From contig CM022672.1 of assembly GCA_012295275.1 (NCBI GenBank), positions 9,287,904-9,351,903 of the forward strand: a stretch of DNA of 64,000 nt, read 5' to 3'. Origin of the DNA: Chrysomallon squamiferum. Its lineage: Eukaryota > Mollusca > Gastropoda > Neomphalida > Peltospiridae. Under the pieces are notes generated by a model. The model was not told where the DNA came from, made no database searches, and was given only the letters and a program-made list of their open reading frames with translations. Position numbers and translations under genes: made by a program. Position 1 is the stretch's first letter, and each line of letters opens with the position of its first letter. Below, piece by piece: positions 55,700 through 64,000 of this stretch.

Positions 55700-56350
55700 T
55701 GTGAATCGGCTTATTTTTAAACCTGTTAGCGGCTGCATGCTTAACAAGAGACCGCTCTGATTAGCACGTCAAAATATTATCCTTTGCCCTCGCTAAGTGC
55801 ACCGCAGAAAACCCAGATACACCGCTGAATGCAAGCATTTCAGAAAGAAAAAATAAAACAGTATTTGTCACATACAACCAGTCTGAGAATGGCTCTCTCG
55901 AATTCCTATAGCAAATCGCATTTGCAACATTAAACGGCCATTTATGGATTAAGAACGAAGAATTGTTTTACTCTATTGTGCAGAGGACTCGCTTTTATCA
56001 ACACAAAAAAAAAAAAAAAGCTACATGAGCAAGAGTTAATTTCCCTGCGTCGTAGTCTAACCCATTGATTCCAGGCGCACTTCTAACGTGTGATAATGGC
56101 GCTCGTGTAGTTTCCCTCTTTATTCGAGATCGATTTGAAAGAAAGCCATAGAGGAACCCACCGCTGCTTGTCAAGCGATGTATTTTTAAACGCTCGTTTG
56201 AGAGTCTGATTATCGTTGATGGCTACCAATTGATTAAACGACAGGACCATTATAACAGCGTGTGTTTCGCTGAAGAGGTCTTGCGATTCATTACGGAAAA
56301 TAATAATGTGACAGACTGCAGCTTGAACGAGAGACTCATTTTTTTTTTTT
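55700..56350. promoter_or_regulatory. unique GC-richer island, candidate conserved non-coding element
   Basis: No simple repeat and frequent CpG. It has CATTTATGG, CAATTGATTAAACG and ATTCATTACGG cores of homeodomain type. A 94-codon minus-strand frame shows no motif or splice boundary. A regulatory role is inferred from composition only. Confidence 0.3.
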
Positions 56351-56548
56351 AAATAAATAACTGTCAAGAAATAAATGAAGACTTTGTTCAGGCATCGTCT
56401 GAAATTAATCGGCTGTGTAATTCCATAATTAAATTCGATTATAATTTACTGTTTTACATTATCGTGGTTATCATCATTATTATCTCTATTATCATTATGG
56501 CCGTCGTCCTTAACTTGGTTTATTAGTTACATTTATATTAGTTGCAGT

Positions 56549-56830
56549 AGTAGTACTTGTTGTTGTTGTTGTTGTTGTAGAAGTTGAAATCGTAGTAATA
56601 CCGAGTGATGAAGTGAGAGATTGAATGAGTAAGTAGGTAATGGGTAGTACTTTTTTCATTATTATTACTATCATTATTAAATCAGTACCACAAAAGAACA
56701 CGAAAACATTTAATGTTTCAACAATAACGTCAGTAACAACAACAACACCACCACCGCCGCTACCACCACAACCATCACAACCACCACCACACTACAATAA
56801 TAAACAACAATAATAACTACTATAATAATA
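56549..56830. repeat. (GTT)n and AAC/ACC/AAT triplet mosaic
   Basis: (GTT)n at 56559-56578 and AAC-ACC-GCC-ACC-AAT blocks at 56737-56830, the only C-rich triplet array in the window. Confidence 0.9.
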
Positions 56831-56885
56831 TCTGTGACCATACTGTAGTGATTGGCTGTAAGTGAGTGAATGAACATGAATGTTT

Positions 56886-57245
56886 GAGTTAGTATGTATA
56901 TAAATTAGTGTGCATATGAGTTTGTATGTATGTATATGAGTTAATATGTGCATAAATTGGTGTATATATGAATTTATATGTTTGTATATGAGTTAATATC
57001 TATATATTAGTATGAAAATTTTATGTTTGTATATGAGTTAATATCTATATAAATTAGTAATTTATATAAGGTTTGTTCTTGTTTATATTATTTTGTATAT
57101 ATATATCTGAGTTAGTATGCGATTGAGTTAGAATGTATAAAAGTTAGTGTATATATGAGTCAGTATGTATATATGTTAATATGTATATGAGTTAGTTAGT
57201 ATATATATAAGAATTAGTATATAAATATATCTATTTGTATATCGG
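56886..57245. repeat. about 52-bp GAGTTAATATGTATAT minisatellite, degenerate
   Basis: GAGTTA/GAGTTAAT starts at 56886, 56938, 56990 and 57035, then continues with shorter, more variable units (GAGTTAGTATG, GAGTCAGTATG). Confidence 0.85.
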
Positions 57246-57419
57246 TTAGGGAAGGATGGAGAGAGAGAATTTAGATTCACAAAATGACATTATCATAATA
57301 AAAATGTTGAGATCGCCTCCAAAATGACTCTGATTAATTAAGTTGCCGTGATTTGTTCAAATAGTCGTTTATTTTCTTTCGACAAATGAGTTTTGAGAAT
57401 CACACCAAACACACACACC

Positions 57420-57720
57420 TGCTAACAACCCAAACGTCACTTCCTTACACCAACACAAGACTCAGCAGCCAACGTTGTCGGCTAATCTGTAGGGCGGGTG
57501 GGGGGCTGACAGCCGTGTTGTAGATAGCAGCTTGTTATTAATGTTTCATCCTTCACTGTTCCTTGCACTGACCGACCAAGCAGAGAGTAAATTAATGAAT
57601 TTGATGTGAAGTCATGTTTTTCATAACGTTTCCGTTCACATCAAACTGACTGAAGAAATACAGTAATTCACGTTATTACTGAAAGCGAAGCATGAAGCTT
57701 CATAATTACGCATTTTTTCA
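57420..57720 (+). promoter_or_regulatory. GC-box-containing island upstream of the 57788 exon
   Basis: GGGCGGGTGGGGGG at 57492-57505 is a strong SP/KLF-type GC box in otherwise AT-rich DNA. The island lies about 70-370 bp before the exon acceptor and could be an intronic enhancer or a proximal promoter for transcripts starting near here. Confidence 0.35.
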
Positions 57721-57787
57721 AGAGTTATCACGCTTCGAATACAAATTATAAACGGGATTTTTTAATTCATTACTTCTTTTATTTCAG

Positions 57788-57836
57788 AACTACATGTGCA
57801 GAAGAAAACGAACTCCTCAATGCAAACTCGATTAAG
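57788..57836 (+). CDS. small internal exon upstream of the M13 transmembrane exon
   Basis: A 49-bp segment is bounded by a strong acceptor (CTTTTATTTCAG) and a strong donor (AAG|GTAAGA). In the frame that continues into ATG 59588 it has no stop and encodes about 16 residues including CAEENELLNANSIK, which would extend the cytosolic tail. The other two frames reach a stop inside it or just after the junction. It may be coding (incoming phase 2) or a 5'UTR exon, with translation starting at 59588. A GC-box-like patch about 280 bp upstream could mean that a promoter lies close by. Confidence 0.5.
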
Positions 57837-57952
57837 GTAAGAACGTTTTTTTCTTCAACAGATATTCTGATTAACTGTTAACAGAGACTGCAGCACATTT
57901 TGATATTAATGGTTATTAGGTGTCCATAATACAAGAAATAGTTCATTTATTT

Positions 57953-58040
57953 ATTTGCTTCTTTCTTTATTTTATTATATTTTATTTTTTTATTTACTTC
58001 TTTCTTTATTTTATTATATTTTTTTTTTTTTTTTTTTTTT
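57953..58040. repeat. T-rich tandem duplication plus poly-T
   Basis: CTTCTTTCTTTATTTTATTA occurs twice about 42 bp apart, then poly-T at 58020-58040. Confidence 0.85.
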
Positions 58041-58258
58041 AATAATTCTTCACGCAGCTGACATAAACACATCTGTATTTTTACTTCCTTTTAAAGAATG
58101 ATAAACTGAGGTTAATGCATCTATTGTTTTGTATGTGCAAATCTAAATGTCAGAAGTAATATATCTATGTTTTTCTTTTATACAGTGATATATGATGTCA
58201 TGTAATAAAATTAAGAAAATAAAACCTAGAAAGACGATTCTCTCTCGCTTTTTCTCTG

Positions 58259-59587
<1,329 letters not shown>

Positions 59588-59783
59588 ATGACAGATGCTC
59601 CTTTTGGGAGGACAGATTCGGAAGACGATATAGTGGAAGAGTACGACGACGTCCTCACGTTCAAGACATCATGTCTGAAAAACAGGACGATGTTGGAGAA
59701 GGTGCTGATGGTTGTGGTTGTGATGTCTCTGGCTGTCATCATAGGTCTCACTGTCGGTTTGACAAGACCCGTGCCCCCTCCAG
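59588..59783 (+). CDS. M13 metallopeptidase, cytosolic tail and transmembrane exon
   Basis: The exon gives 65 codons plus one base. Residues 1-38 are a hydrophilic tail with an acidic patch (DSEDDIVEEYDD); residues 39-58 (KVLMVVVVMSLAVIIGLTVG) are a single membrane span; the exon ends in a Pro-rich stalk (RPVPPP). This is the type II membrane layout of neprilysin/ECE enzymes, with the catalytic domain outside the cell. The donor is CCAG|GTATAA and leaves G in phase 1, which joins CT of the 61365 exon to make GCT (Ala) in frame. The ATG is the first codon after an AG (CTTTAAG), a weaker acceptor, so the exon may instead be entered by a nearby transcription start. Whether translation starts here or upstream is open. 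Confidence 0.85.
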
Positions 59784-59867
59784 GTATAATCTGATCAGTT
59801 TCAAACCAGAATTCAAAGTATCAAGAAAATTTTTTTTTTATTTTTTTTTTTAGACCTTAATTCTTTT

Positions 59868-60073
59868 GAATTCTGACTTGTTAAATACCAGAGCAGTGAA
59901 TTTTTTTTTCTTTATCCTTTTTGTTAGATCATCCAATACAATTTACAAGCGAACGAAAATGTAATTGTTAGAATTCTGACTTGTTAAATTCCAGAGCATG
60001 GCATTTTTTTCTTTATCCGTCTTGTTAGATCATCCAGAGCACTTTACAAGCCGAACACAAATATAATTGTTAT
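59868..60073. repeat. 103-bp tandem duplication in intron 3
   Basis: GAATTCTGACTTGTTAAAT starts at 59868 and again at 59971. Both copies continue through a T-run, CTTTATCC, TTGTTAGATCATCCA, TTTACAAG and TAATTGTTA with scattered substitutions. Confidence 0.85.
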
Positions 60074-60540
60074 GTCAGTCTTTTACACAGACACTAAAGT
60101 GAATTGTTCTGATGTTCACACAGACTATGAGTTTGCATAGACTTATTAACTGCAGAATCGATAGTGTGTGATGTAATTTTAAACAGAGAGATTTGCCTTA
60201 AACATTCAGTATATTAATTTATTATTTCAAAAACAGATCTGCTTTAGTCATCACTTTATGCTGAATGTAAAGCCAAAATTAATCGAAATAACTGATACTT
60301 GTATACATTTAGGTAATAATTAATTCTGCCTATATGCATTCTTATGTATAATAGGTGCTTATGTATTCTTTTAAATTTATAATAATTTATATATATATAT
60401 TCATATAAAGTAATGCTTAATTATAATTAATCATTTTAAACAAAAGAAAGTGTAACTGAAGCATTGGAATTTAATATTATACGTCAGCATCAACAGCCGG
60501 ACCAAAGATGCATCAGTTAATTTGTTTTTACATGTTGTTG

Positions 60541-60836
60541 CTAGTTTATTAAACTGCCTTCTTCGAAATACATGTTTAGAATACTGAAACAAAAAAAAAA
60601 TCATAGAAAATGATAATCAAGCATTTTTTTCCATCAACCCTTGGGATTACATATTTATTATTTTGAGGTAGTGTACACGCAAGTGTTTCTAGTTTCATTA
60701 AACGTCTTTCTTCGAAATATATATTTAAAAAAAATTTGAAATAAGAAAGAGTCATAGAAAGTCATGCTCAAATATTTTTTCCACCATCCCTTGAGATTAG
60801 GTATTTACTATTTAGTGAACGTACGCATACAGCAAA
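60541..60836. repeat. 148-bp diverged tandem duplication ending before the internal promoter
   Basis: CTAGTTT-ATTAAAC starts at 60541 and 60689. Both copies then share TTCTTCGAAATA, an A-rich run, TCATAGAAA, a T-run with CCA, CCCTTG-GATTA and TATTTA, and finish with ACGCA. They are more diverged than the 103-bp pair. Confidence 0.75.
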
Positions 60837-61058
60837 ACACGCTGTTATGACAGGTGAATTAACTGCTACGCTGGCAAATACGCGTCTCTTGTTGAAACTT
60901 CAGAATCAGACGACAAGTTTCCGAGAATACCTCTAAGTCGTGGCTAATTTCCGGACGTCTTTTGAATGTTAAAGCTACCCAAGACAGGCTGTTTTGTGGA
61001 AGTGACACCAACCTATCCGGCGGACATTAAATAATAATGAGTAGCTGCTTCTCAGTTC

Positions 61059-61066
61059 TATATAAG
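61059..61066 (+). promoter_or_regulatory. TATA box of candidate internal promoter
   Basis: TATATAAG is followed by the GC-rich GCGCC. Initiation about 30 bp downstream, near 61088-61100, would give a leader of roughly 140 nt with no ATG before 61235. The 200 bp upstream are unique and GC-richer than neighbouring intron DNA, as expected of a proximal promoter. Confidence 0.5.
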
Positions 61067-61234
61067 GCGCCTGAAGAAATCGGCTTTGCTTGTTTTAGCT
61101 GACTGGTAGAAAGAGCTAACAGATATTCATAAATCATCAGATTCTCTCTCTTCTATCGCTAGCGATTATAAGACTAAAATATTTAGAGATTTAGGACCAA
61201 AAACCTTTCTTGTCCAAAACGGTCAGAGAAAAAG

Positions 61235-61574
61235 ATGGCTACCGTTATTGCCGCCCGAACGAAAATGTTGACATGCAAACGAAAATGTAGATATAAGGAT
61301 TCGTTTAAGATGTTGAAACTGCTGTGTATCATCTTCGCATTGAACTCTAATTCGATTGTTTCAGCTGAAGAGTTCTGCAAGTCTCCGCAGTGTATCAAGG
61401 CCTCCAACTCTCTGCTCGACTCGATGGATTTGTCTGTCAACCCGTGTGACGACTTTTATCAGTATGCTTGTGGGGGCTGGCTGAGACAAAATCCCATTCC
61501 CAGAGGTTATCAGAAGTGGGATCGCTTCCAGGAGCTGTCTGGAAAGAACTTGTACATACTCAAGAATCTCATAG
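61235..61574 (+). CDS. alternative first exon of the M13 gene (secreted or differently anchored form)
   Basis: An ATG in strong context (A at -3, G at +4) starts an ORF that runs, with no stop, through the 3' splice site at 61364 into the same frame as the ectodomain. It adds 44 residues: a basic stretch (KRKCRYK near residues 15-21), then from an internal Met26 a hydrophobic core MLKLLCIIFAL and SNSIVSA before EEFCK. From Met26 this resembles a 19-residue signal peptide with VSA as a good cleavage site; from Met1 it could act as a signal anchor. About 140 bp of leader without ATGs and a TATA box lie upstream. The alternative is chance read-through into intron sequence, but the in-frame signal-like segment, clean leader and TATA box together argue against that. 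Confidence 0.6.
61365..61574 (+). CDS. M13 metallopeptidase, start of ectodomain
   Basis: The exon lies between an acceptor (GATTGTTTCAG, with a branch-like CTAAT just upstream) and a perfect donor (ATAG|GTAAGT). It encodes 70 codons with the signature start of the M13 N-terminal domain: EEFCKSPQCIKAS, a run ending SMDLSVNPCDDFYQYACGGW, and LRQNPIP, followed by WDRFQEL. In family members the cysteines here form ectodomain disulfides, and the PCDDFYQYACGGW block is the best-known N-terminal M13 signature. Incoming and outgoing phases are both 1. The match to neprilysin/ECE proteins is unambiguous at family level; the subfamily cannot be fixed without the catalytic half. Confidence 0.95.
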
Positions 61575-61735
61575 GTAAGTAATCAGTGTATGGTGTCTGT
61601 GCAATATTTGGCATCTTTAACCATCAGACGTAAAAAATTATTTCTTTTTTGATAGAATATTTTATTACTATGAAGTGCTTTTTGGATTACACAGTTTTAC
61701 GTTAATTAATTTTATTAACTGAACATTTTTCATAC

Positions 61736-61871
61736 AAAGATATTTACACTCAAGATATTATTTTACATAAAGATAATATAATTTTTACACAACGATATAT
61801 ACACTCAATATATTATTTTACATAAAGATGATATTATTTTTGCGCAAAGATATATATACACTCAACATCTC
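61736..61871. repeat. 55-bp minisatellite, about 2.4 copies, in intron 4
   Basis: Units start near 61736, 61791 and 61846, each with A-CGATAT/AAGATAT, ACACTCAA, ATATTATTTTACATAAAGAT and ATTTTT. The array ends about 25 bp before the acceptor of the 61896 exon, next to its branch point and pyrimidine tract. Confidence 0.85.
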
Positions 61872-61895
61872 TTCTCTGTGTTTTCTCTCTGGCAG

Positions 61896-62167
61896 AAAGT
61901 CACACACCAACAGGAAAAGCTCAAGAAAAAGTTAAGAAGTTTTACTCCAGCTGTATGAATGAAAGTTTAGACAGAAGGACTGAAACGTTACACGACTTTC
62001 ACAAACTGATATCGGACGTGGGCGGATGGTCCTATTCGCAGAACTCAGACAGCGACTGGGTTTTACAGTCGGCGCTACAGAACATCCACCGCTACAAAGC
62101 CTGGCCGCTTTTTCAAGTCATCGTCGACGTGGACGAGAGAAACCCTACAGAACGACACATGTTGAAG
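61896..62167 (+). CDS. M13 metallopeptidase, ectodomain exon
   Basis: The acceptor is a pyrimidine tract ending CTCTCTGGCAG and the donor is AAG|GTATCT. With the phase-1 G carried over, the exon encodes 91 codons and ends in phase 0. Diagnostic M13 features are KAQEKVKKFYSSCMNES, which aligns with the neprilysin KA...LY.SC.NES segment, then a region ending DVGGW (neprilysin has a matching GW), a WVLQSALQNIHRYKAW stretch and LFQVIVDVDERN, equivalent to the beta segment before the ID..GL.LPSR region. NES is a potential N-glycosylation site. Confidence 0.95.
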
Positions 62168-62273
62168 GTATCTGCATGTCTTAATAAGAAGAAAATATGT
62201 TTTATTCGGGTGTCATTGTGCGTTTATGCAATTTAGAAAGATAAAAAATTATAGAAAAATAACTGCAGGTCTA

Positions 62274-62913
<640 letters not shown>

Positions 62914-63066
62914 ATTGACTTGGGCCACACCAGTTTACCTACAGAACTGTTTCCGTCCAGACATCCAACGACTCCAGAAACACCGCTACCTATCACTGCA
63001 AATATGACAGAAAAGCCAAAACCTGCCACGACACGGACAGTCAGTCCTTCCAGCAACGTCACCCAC
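62914..63066 (+). CDS. M13 metallopeptidase, exon with Pro/Thr-rich insert
   Basis: The acceptor is TATTGTTCACAG and the exon enters in phase 0. It begins IDLGHTSLPTELF, matching the ID..GL.LPSR..Y segment of neprilysin. About 38 Pro/Thr/Ser-rich residues follow (for example PTTPETPLP and KPKPATTRT) with two N-glycosylation sequons (NMT, NVT), where family members normally have a helical Tyr/Cys region. Two donors of identical sequence GTCAGT lie at 63040 and 63067, both leaving phase 0, so the exon may end at 63039 or 63066; a third, weaker GT lies at 63071. The next exon is beyond the visible part of the gene. Confidence 0.75.
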
Positions 63067-63145
63067 GTCAGTATATCAGTTCTTTTCTTAATGTTGTTAT
63101 TATCATTATTAACTTATTTTACATATTTATTCTGACTTTATTTTG

Positions 63146-63311
63146 TTTATCTATCTATCTATCTATCTATATGTGTGTATGTATGTATCTATCTATCTAT
63201 ATATCTATCTATCTAACTATCGCTCTACCTACCTATCTACCTACGCACCTATCAGTCAATCAATCTATCTATCTATCTATCTATCTATCTATTTATCTAT
63301 CTATATTTTAT
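63146..63311. repeat. (TCTA)n array with GTAT, CTAC and TCAA variants
   Basis: Tetranucleotide repeat of ATCT/TATC type, interrupted by GTATGTATG, CTACCTAC and TCAATCAATC segments. Confidence 0.95.
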
Positions 63312-63411
63312 AGATATTGTCCAGTTTATTCAGGTTACCATATACTTAAGAAATTTAGTCGTTTTAGTTCATTCAAAACTTCCTTTATACTTCTGTGGTG
63401 TCGTATTTTTT

Positions 63412-63545
63412 TCATTCCTTTAATTTATTTTCCATTTCTTCTTCATTTCCTTTTTCTTCGTTTTCTTCTTCTTTTTCTTCGTTATTATTTTTCTTGACCA
63501 TTCTTTTTATTCTTTTCTTCTTCTTTTTCTTTTTCTCCATTTTTC
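63412..63545. repeat. CTT-rich pyrimidine tract
   Basis: Degenerate TTC/TTTC repeat on the + strand, almost purine-free over more than 100 bp. Confidence 0.85.
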
Positions 63546-64000
63546 GTTCAAGACCCGATGAAATAAATAAAAACACAATATTTAATTTAGGTGTCTTGAC
63601 AGTAACAGCGCATCTGATTCAATGAATATCAGTTTAGCACGGCCGTAGAATAGTTTAGCGTTAGCATATAAAAACAATAACAGCAGTACCAAGAAAAATA
63701 ATAACAATAATAATTAAACACATTTGCTGCAGCCACTCATGGGAAGTCGCTTATATGCTTCATTCCAAAGACAGAAAAATAAAACAAATATTATTCACAA
63801 AATAATTATTTTGTTTCCATGGCCTTTCATGATTTTTAAGTCTTTAACTGATAGCAAAAGAGTTCTTATAAAATGGAAATTTAAATGAATGTATTTATCA
63901 TACAAAGCGTTTACGAATATAGGGCACCAGGTACCAGCTAACTTAAAAAGTGCTTATCAGTTCTTATTACATACAACGAGAAAATTACGATTCATTGTTA

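Larger units (their letters stand above)
59784..61364 (+). other. intron 3 of the M13 gene (membrane form)
   Basis: The intron runs from donor GTATAA to acceptor TTTCAG. It contains two tandem duplications (59868-60073 and 60541-60836), AT-rich DNA between them, and the candidate internal promoter and alternative first exon at its 3' end. Confidence 0.75.
63067..64000 (+). other. intron continuing past the window edge
   Basis: After exon 6 there is no further segment with M13-like coding between good splice sites. The stretch holds a (TCTA)n array, a CTT-rich tract and about 450 bp of AT-rich DNA (63546-64000) in which nothing was recognised. The zinc-binding half of the protease must lie to the right. 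Confidence 0.6.

Noticed and set aside
61183-61440. Minus-strand 85-codon ORF opposite the M13 ectodomain exon
   Set aside because: Shadow frame; the + strand has unmistakable M13 motifs.
63067-63135. Continuation of the exon 6 frame into a hydrophobic segment
   Set aside because: It follows good GTCAGT donors, becomes AT-rich and ends in a stop before the (TCTA)n array; intron read-through.

Overview
The window is AT-rich eukaryotic nuclear DNA from an animal, extremely dense in simple repeats. No bacterial or viral gene is visible. The only certain protein-coding gene is the 5' part of an M13-family zinc metallopeptidase (neprilysin / endothelin-converting-enzyme type) on the + strand near the right edge. 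Its exons have canonical splice signals, matched phases and diagnostic M13 N-terminal motifs. Degenerate tRNA-derived SINE heads, very long (TC)n/(GA)n, (CATA)n, (GATA)n and trinucleotide arrays, and a probable huge first intron all fit a lophotrochozoan, most likely a cephalopod mollusc such as an octopus. That assignment is an inference; no species-diagnostic marker was seen.

Layout. 1-9.3 kb: repeat-rich DNA without a gene, with a perfect-period 28-bp minisatellite (1505-1795), one SINE-like element (8026-8123) and a few unique GC-richer islands. 9.6-9.9 kb: a promoter-like patch (ETS-type site, TATA-like box) and a candidate first exon whose phase fits the M13 gene. 9.9-57.8 kb: probable giant intron 1, filled with microsatellites, several minisatellites (20.2, 20.6, 35.8, 49.2 and 56.9 kb), SINE-like fragments and possible hAT-like termini, plus GC-richer unique islands (15.0, 32.2-32.5, 51.0-51.6, 55.7-56.3 and 57.4-57.7 kb) that could be regulatory or hold alternative exons. 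57.8-63.1 kb: M13 exons. The right end is intron; the catalytic HExxH domain lies beyond 64,000.

The most notable observation is that the M13 gene appears to have two in-frame N-termini. One (exon 59588-59783) encodes an acidic cytosolic tail plus a transmembrane anchor. The other begins at 61235, about 170 bp downstream of a good TATA box, with a leader free of ATGs and a strong start context. It reads through a 3' splice site into the same ectodomain exon and encodes a signal-peptide-like stretch ending VSA/EE. This predicts membrane-anchored and secreted (or differently targeted) forms of one peptidase made from two promoters. The ectodomain also carries an unusual Pro/Thr-rich insert in exon 6. 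Exon assignments were made by eye from splice consensus and phase, so transcripts would be decisive.
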